A stretch of DNA of 64,000 bases from positions 20,510,745 to 20,574,744 of the forward strand of contig CM057165.1 in NCBI GenBank assembly GCA_029962745.1, given 5' to 3'. How positions within the stretch are numbered: position 1 is the stretch's first letter; every line of letters begins with the position of its first letter. The notes under the pieces are model-generated. The model was given only the letters and a program-made list of their open reading frames with translations, did not search any database and was not told the DNA's origin. The translations under genes were made by a program, and so were the position numbers. The DNA is from Echinometra lucunter. Lineage: Eukaryota > Echinodermata > Echinoidea > Camarodonta > Echinometridae. Below, piece by piece: positions 52,557 to 63,483 of the stretch.

Positions 52557-53484
52557 ACAGGGTACCGTCGATATTCATGAACTTAACGCTCTTAGTGTGG
52601 TGTTCAAGCATTTTAAGTCCGAAGTACTCCCCTTCCTTTTTCAGAAGGTCTAACTCTCCAGATGGGATGCTTATGAAGATGCCACCGTCTCGAAGGTAAC
52701 TGAGGACAAGTCGGAACATGTTCGCATCCCTGTCCACGACGAAGTTTCCAAGTGAATCTCTGGGAAGTGAAATATTCTGACCCAACATCTTGGCGAAGAA
52801 CGAGCCCTGCTCTCTCAGTGCCTCTTCGGTTGTCATCCTGAAGGTCTTCCCACCAACCCTCAATCCAATCGCCCCACGGGTCTGTTCTTGAATAGCTTTC
52901 TTGAGTTCCTCAAGTTCGAAGAACTCGGCTTCGCACTTAAGCAGTTCGTACTCTTGGAACCCATCGGGAAGCACGAGCCTCCCGTATCTCAAGAAATTTA
53001 GAACATACCGAAATGTCTCGCCGTCTCGGTCGATCAAGTAGTGCCCTTCTTCATTTTTGGTAGATGGATCATTGCCTTTCAACAGTCTTGGGAAAAAGGT
53101 GCCTTTAGAACGTTCCAGAGTTGACCTCTTGGTCTGGTAATGTTTACCGCCAACACTCAATCCGATCGTCCCGCTGGTCTGCTCTTGAATAGCTCTCTTG
53201 AGTTGCCCAAGTTCGAAGAACTCGGCTTCGCACTTAAGCAGTTCGTACTCTTGGAACCCATCGGGAAGCACGAGCTTCCCGTATCTCAAGAAATTTAGAA
53301 CATACCGAAATGTCTCGCCGTCACGGTCGATCAGGTAGTGCCCTTCTTCATTTTTGGTAGATGGATCATTGCCTTGCAACAATCTTGGAAAAAAGCTGCC
53401 TTGATATCGTTTCAGAGTTGACGTTTTGGTCTTGTACAGCTTACCACCAACATTCAAGGTGATGTAGCCATTGTAGGAAGCCAT
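52555..53484 (-). CDS. KCTD-like protein with three BTB/T1 repeats (C-terminus frameshifted)
   Basis: 309 residues from the ATG at 53484. I prefer this start over an ATG 15 codons upstream because it has a strong context (AAAATGG) and gives MAS, as in the paralogue. Three T1 (K_tetra/BTB_2) repeats, numbered from this start, begin near residues 7, 106 and 204. Repeats 1 and 2 show LNVGGK/LSVGGK, a run STLxRxxGxFFPRLLxGNDPS, YLIDRDGETFRYVLNFLRYG and a final CEAEFFEL. Repeat 3 is more diverged (LRVGGKTF, VVDRDANMFRLVLSYLRDGG). Known for KCTD proteins: the T1/BTB domain oligomerises and often recruits Cullin-3. Role here is inferred from the fold only. No introns or transmembrane segments. The stop falls just after repeat 3 and removes the C-terminal domain kept by the paralogue. 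Confidence 0.85.
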   Translation of the reverse strand: MASYNGYITLNVGGKLYKTKTSTLKRYQGSFFPRLLQGNDPSTKNEEGHYLIDRDGETFRYVLNFLRYGKLVLPDGFQEYELLKCEAEFFELGQLKRAIQEQTSGTIGLSVGGKHYQTKRSTLERSKGTFFPRLLKGNDPSTKNEEGHYLIDRDGETFRYVLNFLRYGRLVLPDGFQEYELLKCEAEFFELEELKKAIQEQTRGAIGLRVGGKTFRMTTEEALREQGSFFAKMLGQNISLPRDSLGNFVVDRDANMFRLVLSYLRDGGIFISIPSGELDLLKKEGEYFGLKMLEHHTKSVKFMNIDGTL

Positions 53485-54187
53485 TTTCCTCGAAGAATCA
53501 CAATAATGTAACCTTTGCTTGTAATTCACGTTGTCGTCTTCCTTAGTTTTATCACAATCCAGGAAAGTACGGAGCCTTATGCGTGTCAGCTGAAGTAAAT
53601 TATGTCAACTAGGAAGCTAAAGACAAAGCAGTGAGTAGACAGTTATTTTGTCGAAGAGCACAGATGGCGTTGATTTTCGTAAATGAATGCACTGTGCAGT
53701 GAAAACGTTCAAAACATTTCTTTTTATACATGACTGTATGCATATATTTATGTAGAATACGTCATTAAAATGGTATTCCCAGCGGGGAATCCCCAGTCAT
53801 TTCGAAATTCAGTAATGCACGCATCTCAATGTTACACCTGATCCTTCTGCGCCAATATGATTGTATGATGTGTGATTGTAGATAATTACCTATGGCTCTC
53901 CATAGTTTCGCTGGTCGACTCCATCGATATGTACAGATATACATATACAGATGAACAGATGTATTCGACTCGGCCGCGACCAATAAATACCACAACACCT
54001 TATCTGAATCGTCTGGTGTTTTCCTTTATTTCCTGGCGCTGCTATTAATATGTCCTATATTGCCGGTAACCGAGCGCTCTTGGAGAGAAACGTACATGAA
54101 TTACTGAAAAACATGAATACAGAGGATCTAATATATAGCTATATATAGCTGGACTTATAAGATAAAATAAATTCATTTACATGTACA
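53485..54187. other. 5' flank of the KCTD-like gene
   Basis: No gene or clear promoter element seen. The presumed promoter of the minus-strand gene lies here. Confidence 0.4.
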
Positions 54188-54446
54188 GAGTGAACGCGTT
54201 CACTCTGTTACTGGTGAATTTCAGAAAAGAGTGCAATTAGAATTAATTGAGAGTGAATAAAGAGTAAAAATTGTGATATTCACTCCTTATTCACTCTCTG
54301 AGGGGTGACCTCAGGGATCACTCACAATCCTTGAGTGATCCCTGAGGTCACCCCTCAAAGAGTGAATAAAGAGTGAATATCACAATAATCCACTCTAAAT
54401 GCACCCTCTTCTGAAATTCACCCCTAACGGAGTGAACGCGTTCACT
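54188..54446. mobile_element. Foldback element, about 259 bp
   Basis: Both ends carry GAGTGAACGCGTTCACT, itself a palindrome. Arms pair through AGAGTGAATAAAGAGT and GAGGGGTGACCTCAGGGATC to a centre near 54320-54345. Long inverted arms with a very small loop. Confidence 0.9.
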
Positions 54447-54469
54447 TTTTTTTTTAGAGAGTAAATTGA

Positions 54470-54760
54470 CCTCTTTGACCTTTGACCTCACAACCGAAAG
54501 ATCTGATCACTTTGTCTCCTCATAGTGATGAGTGCTAACAAAATCTGAAGAAAAAAAAAATCAAGCATTTTGACCTCCATAACCTCTGACCGTTGACCTA
54601 TGTATCCCAAATTCTAACAAGGTCGTCTTCCTGTGGTGATGCATGCTAGCACCGAATTTGAAGCTCAAACCTCAAACGGTTCTTGAAATATCGCGTAAAC
54701 GAGAAACTGAAAAAAGCGGAAAAAAGCAGAAAACCCTAAAACATAAAGTCTCAGAGAAAT
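54470..54760. repeat. Dispersed repeat with TGACCT half sites
   Basis: Related to 8240-8480: opens with TGACCTTTGACCTCA, later TGACCTCCATAACCTCTGACC, and ends with a CGAGAAACTGAAAAAAG stretch. Confidence 0.5.
54476..54488 (-). promoter_or_regulatory. Second perfect DR1-type motif in a repeat
   Basis: TGACCTTTGACCT again, about 1 kb upstream of the start of the minus-strand KCTD-like gene. Binding is untested. Confidence 0.35.
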
Positions 54761-54887
54761 AAAAGAAGGGGGGGCACAAATCTCAGAAAAAACCAGCTCT
54801 AGTCTAAAAGAGGAGAGCCCACCGTTTACGAAAGGGGGGTGGGCCGCACTGCAGACTTTGTTTTCAAAAGCGGTGCTGGGCACAAAC

Positions 54888-55083
54888 CAGGGGCCCGTTG
54901 CATACAACTTACCATAATAGTAACTTTGCTATTATAGCAACTCTTCATGGAATACTGGATTTTGATTGGCTGTTGAACATGGCGTTGCTCAACAGCCAAT
55001 CAAAATCCAGTATTCCATGAAGAGTTACTATAAAAGCAAAGTTAGGCCTACTATTATGGTAAGTTTTATGCAATGGGCCCCTG
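54888..55083. mobile_element. Palindromic MITE, 196 bp
   Basis: CAGGGGCCCGTTGCATA at the left, TGCAATGGGCCCCTG at the right, and long arms through ACTTACCATAATAGTA and CAACAGCCAATCAAAATCC. Central loop only a few bases. Shares GGGGCCCGTTGCA with the element at 60894-61053. Confidence 0.9.
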
Positions 55084-55332
55084 ACGTGCCTCCCAATTAA
55101 TTCTTTGCTTATTGCCAGCATAAGACTTGACAATAAACTGGAAGTAGGACTTTCGATGCAGAGTCTTTTAATACCGAGTTTGGCCAACTCGGCTCCAGCA
55201 GGGCACAACATGGCGCATTATTATAGTGGTGTGCAAGGCAATCACAATACAAAAGAAATTGCGCCATGTTGTAACCCCCCTTATAACCCCCCTTAAACCA
55301 ATAACGCCTTGCAGAAACCGAGTTGGCCAAAC

Positions 55333-55335
<3 letters not shown>

Positions 55336-55371
<36 letters not shown>

Positions 55372-56929
55372 GTTTCGATTCCATTCTCTCTCTCTCCCCC
55401 TTTCTATATTCACCATCCCTCTTCTTCCATTCTCTCTCGTTCTCTCCATCCCTGTCTTCACCAGTCCTCCTTTTCCATTCTCTCTGTCTTCACCATCCCT
55501 CTTTTTCAAATTTCTCTCTCTCCCTTTCTATCTTCACCATCCCTCCTTTTCTATTGTCTCTCTCTCTTTCCTTCTATCTACCTATCTTTACTATCCCTCC
55601 TTTTTCATTCTCTCTCTCTCCCTCCCTTTCTATTTTCACCATCCCTCCTTTTCTATTTTCTCTCTCTCTTTCCTTCTATCTACCTATCTTTACTATCCCT
55701 CCTTTTTCATTCTCTCTCTCTCCCTCCCTTTCTATTTTCACCATCCCTCCTTTTCTATTTTCTCTCTCTCTTTCCTTCTATCTACCTATCTTTACTATCC
55801 CTCCTTTTTCATTCTCTCTCTCCCTTTCTATCTTCACCATCCCTCCTTTTCTATTCTCTCTCTCTTTTCCTATATCTACCTATCTTTACTATCCCTCCTT
55901 TTTCATTCTCTCTCTCCCTTTCTATCTTCGCCATCCATCCTTTTCCCTTCTCTCTCCGTCTCTCCATCCCTGTCATCACCAGCCCTCCTTTTCCATTCTC
56001 TCTCCGTCTCTCCATCCCTGTCTTCACCAGACCTCCTTTTCCATGCTCTCTCCGTCTCCCCATCCCTGTCTTCACCGGCCCTCCTTTTCCATTTTCTCTA
56101 TCTTCGCCATCCCTCTTTTTCCACTTTCTCTCTCTATCTCTATTTTCCTTTCTCTCTCTCTCCATCCATCTCTGTCTTCATCAGCCCTCCTTTCCATTCT
56201 CTTTTTCTATATTCACAATCCCTTCTTTTCCAGTCTCTCTCTCCCTCTATTTATCTATCTTTACGATCCTTCCTTTTCCAATTTCTCCCACTCTATCTTC
56301 ACCATCTCTCCTTTTCCATTCTCTCTCGTTCTCTCCATCCCTGACTTCACCAGCCCTCCTTTTCCATTCTCTTTATCATCACCATCCTTCTTTTTCCAAG
56401 TTCTCTCTCTCCATCTCTATCTTCATCATCCCTCCTTTTCCTTTCTCTCCCTTTCTATCTTCACCATTCCTTCTTTTCCATGCTCTCTCTCTGTCTCTCC
56501 CTCTATCGACCAATCTTCACCATCCATCCTTTTCCATTCTCTTTCTCCATCTCTGTCTTCACATCCCTCTTTTTCCATTCTCTGTCTCCCTTTCTATCTT
56601 CACCATTTCTTCATTTTCATTCTCTCCATCTCTCAATCCATCTTCTCCAGCCCTCCTTTTCCATTCTCTCTATCTTCACCATCCCTCTTTTTCCGATTTC
56701 TCTCTCCCTTTTTATCTTCACCATTCCTCCTTTTCCATTCTCTCTCTCTCTCTCTCTCTCTCCATCTCTGTCTTCACCATTCCTGCTTTTCCTTTCTTCC
56801 TCTCTCCTCTCACTTCCTGCATAGCTCTACCTTCAAAAAGGCTTAGTATTCTCTCTCCCCCTCATTCTTAATACTAAAAATTTCTTTTTCAGTAGCCTAA
56901 CCCCCAAAGCATCGGTTTTTTTTTCCTTC

Positions 56930-56960
<31 letters not shown>

Positions 56961-56990
56961 CCTCCCTCCCTTCATTTCTCTCATTCACTG
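55336..56990 (+). repeat. Poly-A tract then CT-rich minisatellite
   Basis: About 32 A, then about 1.6 kb of units containing CTCTCTCTCCCTTTCTATC and TTCACCATCCCTCCTTTTC. A higher-order unit of 102 bp recurs at 55571, 55673 and 55775. Frames of up to 520 codons rich in Ser, Leu, Pro and Phe stay open because stops are rare in CT-rich DNA; no domain is present. Confidence 0.95.
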
Positions 56991-57512
56991 GCATTAAAAA
57001 AAAAACAACAACTCAAATAGAAGCAGAAAATGGAACAGCAAAACTTGAGGAAAATACAACGAAAAATAAGTTGCAATTCATGCAGACTAACGATCACTAA
57101 ATTGGCAATGCTTTTATTCTTTCATCAATATAATTTTTTTTTCGGTCACATAGTCTCCATGTATTCTTGTCAACATAACTTAATAAATTATGTTTACTAC
57201 AATGTATGAAAACATATCCTCCTACCTTGCCCGGAATATGTTTGGATAGATTTTCTTTTGTGAAAATGGAACCAAATTCTTCATGGGTTTTCTTCAATGT
57301 TTTGCAAATGGAGACCACATACAGCTAACAGAAGAAATCTTTGAATTTGCAATTTTTGCAAGTATTTTAGTCATACAACACCCCCCCCCCCCCCCACCAA
57401 TAAAACAACAAACAAACAAACTGTTAAAAGAACTCCTTGCTATTTTACCAACCCGTTTCAATCATTAATCTACTTCTATTTGGATCAACTTATAAGAGTG
57501 GACCTATCATTT
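56991..57512. other. Intergenic, no gene seen
   Basis: AT-rich with a poly-C run near 57380. Confidence 0.4.
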
Positions 57513-58543
57513 GAGGGGGTCGGTGCAATATAGTGTTAACCCACACTTTTGTGAAAAATGAGTTACATACATTTGCATAATCCCTTAGTAGTATTCTACA
57601 TGCTATTAAAATTTCAAATCGAAAGTCAAACGTTGATTTGGTCTAATAAGGTGGGCATGTTCTTGCCCCAAGAAAAAGAAGCAACTCTTACGCAGTAAAA
57701 ATGTGCTAACCCACACATTTTCATATGGCAGCTTCCATGATTGGAAAAAGTACGATTCACAAAAAGTGCACATCTTTAAGCATGATAGACTTCAATTTGC
57801 AAAGCACCTAATGAATCTGACATTTGAGATATGTGACTTTGTCAAACTTACTAAAAGATTAAATAAAATGCCAGAATATGATGGCAAAATTAGTTCAAAC
57901 ATGGAATTTTGATGCTTTTTTGTGTGATGTGGGATAGCACTATATTCTTCCTATCTTTGGGAGCGATAAGTTTTTTTGGCAATTTTTACAATTTGCATAT
58001 GACATAAAAGGTAGCTACAAGAAGATTTATCAGGTTTTAAAGTATTTATTTCAGTCATGATTTTTAAAAATTGAGCTAAATTCTATGTATCACAAGTTTT
58101 AAAACATCTTTTTACCTGTGGTTTAGCACTATTTTGATGCTGAAAGGAAAAAAAATATTTTTTGTTCTTTTGTGGAAATTCATGTTCAAAAACATCCCAA
58201 ATATCCAATACATTTGAAAAGGCAGCATTTGTGTGATTAAAACTTAAAATTTGAAGAATGACAAAAATGTCTATGGGATTTTGCATGTATTACATATGGG
58301 TGCATTATAGTGCTAACCCACAAAACAGAATCACTTGTCAGAAATGTCATAAAATTGGCAACTTTATCTACATGTTCGTTCTCTAAATTGGCAGTAGCTC
58401 ATCTTGAGTATTTACTCTTTCAAATGACCAAATTTCACGACACCTGACAAAAGACTGTGATTTATGGATTTTTCAAACTTTCAAAAGTGATTATCTCAAA
58501 ATGACAAACATGTGGGTTAGCACTATACTACACCGACACCCTC
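57513..58543. mobile_element. DNA transposon-like element with ~33-bp TIRs and subterminal repeats
   Basis: Left end GAGGGGGTCGGTGCAATATA then GTGTTAACCCACA. The right end is its inverse, TGTGGGTTAGCACTATACTA then CACCGACACCCTC. The motif GTGCTAACCCACA recurs inside near 57706 and 58310, and in looser inverted form near 57930 and 58120. No transposase frame. Confidence 0.75.
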
Positions 58544-58728
58544 ATTTCAATCAGACCTAATTTCGGAAAACCAAGCAGATGTACATGTACATGTATGTAC
58601 TCTAGATCTGAAAGCGGCGTATGAATACAGAGCCCTCTATTCGCCGTTTCGGAGTATATACCTGTGCACAGTACTCTGAAGCTGGGTCTGACTGCATTTA
58701 GGCATTTGTGCATGCAACCGGCAGTTAC

Positions 58729-59095
58729 AGTCAGTAGAGGATAGTTCCTGCCTCTCACGGTTACCTTTTAATTTGACGCCAGAGACATTAGAAATGTCAT
58801 AGAAATAAATATGTATAAGCACGTAGGTAGGAATTCCAGGTCTAAATTTCTTAGAGAACCCACTCCAGTGTCGACCGCTTGTGCAACTCAGTGAGTTATG
58901 CGTCAGTTTACTGTCTCAAGTTCAGATCCCGCTCTCGCCTTCTGCATTTTTGCTGTAATAATTGATAACAATGGCATTTATATTCGTCAAAAATAATCAA
59001 ACTATCACAGCTATTAATGATTTATATTCATTTCTGTGACGTCAAATTGGAAGGTAACTGTGAGAGGCAGGAACTATCCTCTACAATCACAGTCA
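58729..59095. mobile_element. Foldback element with arms ~90 bp
   Basis: Left AGTAGAGGATAGTTCCTGCC is mirrored by GGCAGGAACTATCCTCTACA. The arms continue through CTCTCACGGTTACCTTTTAA and its counterpart, and through TTTGACGCCAGAG. Confidence 0.85.
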
Positions 59096-59698
59096 TCCCA
59101 TTCTGCCACAAATATCACACCACCTCCATAACTCAGTGTACTGCCAAGTTTGTAATTTTACTATATTTTCAAAATAAAGTAACTGTATTACAAAATGACT
59201 AGATCTTAATTGAGGGGGAAAAAAAGTTTTGTAAATAACTAGTGCACAAGCAATCAGTATGCATCAAAAAGAGTGCAGACAGTGAGTTACTTTACAAGTG
59301 ATTTTCTACTGTACAGTGTACTTCACAGATACACCCATTTTGTAATCTTGGATCATTGCCCCCCAAAAAATTAAACAAATAAAACATGATTTTACTATAT
59401 GTACAATACAGGAATGAGAACATTGTGATAAAGTTAGCTTCAGTGAGGCAAACAAAGTCATAGGAATTACTTTCCAAAACAAAATACATATACAGAGTAC
59501 GTGTACATAGTCTTCTGCTTCAACTGCATTTTACTAAAATTTGTTTGTACAGGAAAATAAAAACATATTCACAACTCTAAAACAGCTTAACAACTGGAGG
59601 TTTCTGAACCCCCCCCCCAAAAAAAAACACCACTCAAATTAGATGCATGAGCAGAGGGCATAAATTCAGTTCCATGAAACCAAAGTAACCTACTAAAG

Positions 59699-60179
59699 CA
59701 GCGCTTCTCAACCGGTGGTCCACGGCCCATTGGTGGGCCGCGAAGCTTTCTTTGGTGGGCCGTGAAGTCAGTCCAAAATATTTTGGAAAAAAATTCTTGA
59801 ATTCAGCTTTCCAGTTAACATCAAAGTGAATTTAATTTATTAAACATATCAAAATAACACCAACGGTTGTGGATTATTGTCAGTGCAATGTGCTAAAAAT
59901 TTTCGAAAATTTCTGTACATTTGGGGTGGGGGTATTATATCAATCTTTCATGTATTACAACCATACTTGTAGGCTGCATTTTGTAATGTAATGTAGGTAG
60001 TGGTCCAGATAATTACCACACAATTCGCTATTTTCTTTTGTCATGTTTTATTCATATTTTTTTTTCTCTTTGAGATTATGTGAGGTGGTCCTCAAAATAT
60101 TTTAAGAATGAAGGTGGGCCGCGAAAAAAAATTCAGTTGCCAAAGTGGGCCTCGAGGTAAAAAAGGTTGAGAAGCACTG
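59699..60179. mobile_element. hAT (Charlie-like) non-autonomous element, 481 bp
   Basis: Starts CAGCGCTTCTCAACC and ends GGTTGAGAAGCACTG. Flanked by the perfect 8-bp duplication TACTAAAG (59691-59698 and 60180-60187). Subterminal GGTGGGCCGCGAAG repeats occur at both ends. The CAGNGCTTCTCAACC terminus is a familiar hAT end type. Confidence 0.92.
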
Positions 60180-60893
60180 TACTAAAGCATTACAGAGCAC
60201 AAATCAATAAATGTTTCCAGGAAATTGGGCAAGTTATCATATTCAAAACAGAAGAAACTGACTCGCTTTTCCAATGCACATGCACTGCACACAGAAATGA
60301 ATATACGCATGCACGCAACAACATTTTTGCCAAGATTCCGCGTCGCAGGACTTGCCAATCTAAAGCTCCCCATTTATAAAATAAAGGATCATGGTTTAAC
60401 TGCTCTTTGAAAAAAAAAAAGAACAAAGCAAAACAATCAAGGAAATAACAAAACGAAAAGGGCTGCACCCATGAAACAAAATTTGACATCAGTCACACAA
60501 TTTATTCATCTTGTAAACCCCCTCCCCCAAAAAAGAAACATGAAGAGGCAGCTGTTGTTTTAATTTGCAAATGTGCATAGAGGGTTGAAAACCTTGATTA
60601 GTAGGCTTCCTCCTATGACTCTATGCAAGAACCTGTACACATACATGTATGTTAATTGTACATGTACTACAGTTCCCAGCTCTTCCTGTAAATTCTGAGT
60701 TTTCCTAATGCAGAGAAAAAAAAGTCCCAAATCATTTAGTCAACCAATTTTCAATGTTCACTTATTTTTTCAGCCAATCTTTCTGTGGATACATACACAT
60801 CTGTAGTTCAGACACAAGGGGGAAAAAAATTGATATGAGAGACTGACTACTTCCTTTTAAGGCCACTGAAATTCCCTTGATTTTTCTCTGCCT

Positions 60894-61053
60894 GGGGCCC
60901 GTTGCAAAAAACTTTTGCCAGACTTTTTTTCTGGCAAAAAAAAGTCTGGCAAATTTTTATGTAATGGAAAACTATGGCAATTTTTTATTTGCCGTAGTTT
61001 CCTCAATTTTTGCCATAAAAAAACTCAGGCAAAAGTTTTATGCAACGGGCCCC
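60894..61053. mobile_element. MITE, 160 bp, GGGGCCCGTTGCA termini
   Basis: Inverted ends GGGGCCCGTTGCA and TGCAACGGGCCCC, then AAACTTTTGCC and GGCAAAAGTTTT. The interior has further ATGGCAA/TTGCCAT pairs. Confidence 0.9.
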
Positions 61054-61406
61054 AAGAGAGATATTTTCTAAAATTCTCTGACATTTTTCCAACTGGAAAA
61101 AGCAACTCCTTTCCACATTTCCTAGATTACAGGGACAGTTTAGCTGAGAACCCTGGGCATCGTTCAGAAAATTCTCAAGTCTTCTGATATCCAAATCCCG
61201 CTAAAAGATGTGCCTTATATGCATTTCAATTGGAGTAATTTGATGTCAGCAAACCTGTTGTTTGAATATTTCATGACACTATGCCTTTCCTGAACAACAA
61301 ATCAGTGGCAGTAGATTACTGTGAATATTGTACACATGAGAATGGTGCTTACATGTACATGTAATTAAATGAGGGCATGTTCTTGCAAGATAAGATTCAT
61401 GCAGTC

Positions 61407-62735
61407 CTAAATAGTGACCTCTATCAGGGTGGCTTCACCATGTAGTCGATTCCAATTAACTACGGCCGAACTGCCCCCTACCACTCTTTCCGTGAAATAC
61501 GAAATGATATCCTCTACACTAGGATTTCCATCTTCCTTCAGTTTACACAGGTCTACCCATCCAATAGACACCTTGCCATCATTGAGTAGTCCTCGTCCTA
61601 ATGTGATTTCATTAACTTCACGAAAGAAGAAGTTGTAGATGCTGATATTTGTGCGGCGATTTAGAAGAAAGTCGGGTGATTTGTTGGTGTACGCTACACA
61701 GGGGCCATTCATCCAATGATATATGTGCATGTACACATGTCTGTCCTCCCAGTGCTCTTCCATGAACACTAAGCTCTGGCAGTGATCAACAACGTTCTGC
61801 AGGTGGAGATCTGAGGCATCGTCCTGCAGCAGCTTGAGTTCATCAGTTGTGATGTCTTTGACAATTCCACCATATTTAATGAAACTCATCACATGGTCAA
61901 CAACATCCATATCCCATTCTAAGACATGATTTCCTTGAGTATCTTTGGGGTATGCAACTTTTCCATGCACAATGTCTGCAAACAAAGAATCCTTGTTTCT
62001 CAACACATCCTCCAGCCTCAGTTTGAAAACCTTATTATTAATCACAAATCCAACCATTTCTAAGCGTTCCGTCATTGCGACCCGAAGTGACTCAAGCAAG
62101 TAGAAATCCGCCTCACGTTCAAGCAAAGCTAGCTCATCAAACCTTTCTGGTAGCTCCAAATCCCCAAATGTCATGAAGTTCAGAACATGCTGGAAAATCT
62201 CCCCATCTCTATCAATCATGTAGTTTCCTTGCTCGTCCTTGGCGGATGGGATGATGCCGTCGAGCAGACGAGAAAAGAAACTATCTGGAGACCTCCTGAT
62301 GGTCGCACGTGATGTTCGATAGATCTTTCCACCAACATTTAACCCAACAGTCATCAGGGCTGTATCGCGTGTACTCCCTTTCTCTTTCAACTCGTCTCTT
62401 ATCGCCTTCTTCAGTTCATCCAGCATAAAATAATCTGCCTCGTGCTCAAGCAAATGGTAGTCACAAAACCGTGCCGGAAGAACAAGTTCCCCGCATCTAA
62501 AAAAATTGAGGACATGTCTGAAAACCTCACCATCACGGCCAATCAGGTAGTTTCCTTTGTTATCTTTAGTAGATGGAACGACCCCACAGTCGAGCAAGCC
62601 ATCAAAAAAACTGTTCGGATATCGCGTCAGAGTGGTTCGTGATGTTCGATAAATCTTACCACCCACGTTCAAACCAATGTAGCTATCAATAGTACAGGTA
62701 TCATTATCTTTGTTGGTTGAATTTCCAGAAGCCAT
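61407..62735 (-). CDS. KCTD-like protein with three BTB/T1 repeats and a C-terminal domain
   Basis: 442 residues, one exon, ATG in a good context (AAGATGG) giving MAS. T1 repeats start near residues 19, 129 and 227. Repeats 1 and 2 keep LNVGGKIYRTSR, a D/N-x-x-G-N-Y-L/M-I-x-RDGE turn and HVLNF. Repeat 3 is degenerate, with INNK in place of VGGK and EWDMD in place of DRDGE, so it may have lost the partner surface. Residues about 318-442 form a domain I cannot name; it includes CVAYTNKSPDFL and IISYFTERVVGGSSAVVNW. Known for the family: intracellular BTB adaptors, many binding Cullin-3. Inferred: paralogue of the gene at 52257-53484, same strand, about 8 kb away, by local duplication. Confidence 0.92.
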   Translation of the reverse strand: MASGNSTNKDNDTCTIDSYIGLNVGGKIYRTSRTTLTRYPNSFFDGLLDCGVVPSTKDNKGNYLIGRDGEVFRHVLNFFRCGELVLPARFCDYHLLEHEADYFMLDELKKAIRDELKEKGSTRDTALMTVGLNVGGKIYRTSRATIRRSPDSFFSRLLDGIIPSAKDEQGNYMIDRDGEIFQHVLNFMTFGDLELPERFDELALLEREADFYLLESLRVAMTERLEMVGFVINNKVFKLRLEDVLRNKDSLFADIVHGKVAYPKDTQGNHVLEWDMDVVDHVMSFIKYGGIVKDITTDELKLLQDDASDLHLQNVVDHCQSLVFMEEHWEDRHVYMHIYHWMNGPCVAYTNKSPDFLLNRRTNISIYNFFFREVNEITLGRGLLNDGKVSIGWVDLCKLKEDGNPSVEDIISYFTERVVGGSSAVVNWNRLHGEATLIEVTI

Positions 62736-63483
62736 CTTTCAGTAGAAATGTACACATTACACTTACAGGCGTAAGAGGAGGGGGTTCATTCGGATTCTTC
62801 CAAACAGAGGCAATACTACAATGCCTAACGTTTCATGTAGTACTAGATAGATACACGCAGATCTTTCGCAGCATTCTCAGTGCATGCATGCATGCACGGT
62901 AAGGTTGCAGTGCACTGCATTCTGGTGTTTATTGGCCACAATGTCAACACATGCTAGGAGTTAGCTTTAGTTGATGCTTATCAGATTTTGGCTTCCATTA
63001 AAAACTGACGCTTGTACAGGTTAATGGCATGAGACATTCAGATATTATCTCTGATTATACATCATATTTTCTCATGCTAAAAATACACGGCCAAAGAAAA
63101 AGAAAGCTTTAATGTAACTTACAACCATTGGGTTATGAAATATTGCTAATTTAAGCATTGTACAAAGACTACGTTTTATTTTGCGTGTGGGGATTCCCCT
63201 TTTGAATTCTAGCCTGGCCACAAAGCAAAGTTTTTATACTGTTCCTATTAAACAAACTTGTTGCTAAACTAGTCGTATGATCCTGCAAAATATAGAGTAG
63301 TAAATATTAGTTTTATAGGTGAAGATTACAACAACTAATAACTCATTCATTCTACTCTAAGAACATACGTTCAATGTGACTTTTCTTCATAACCATTTCT
63401 CTTAAGATCTTATCCTTCCTTATTTAACGTTCTTTCCTTTTCTTCCTATCTTCTTTGTATTTTGCTTCTTCCTTCCTCCTCAT
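62736..63483. other. 5' flank, no gene seen
   Basis: Upstream of the minus-strand KCTD-like gene. Contains a short GCATGCATGCATGCA run near 62884. No TATA or other decisive promoter site identified. Confidence 0.4.

Noticed and set aside
55226..56871. Open frames of 372-520 codons on the + strand
   Set aside because: Three overlapping frames are open at once across a CT-rich minisatellite; composition is only Ser/Leu/Pro/Phe with no domain.
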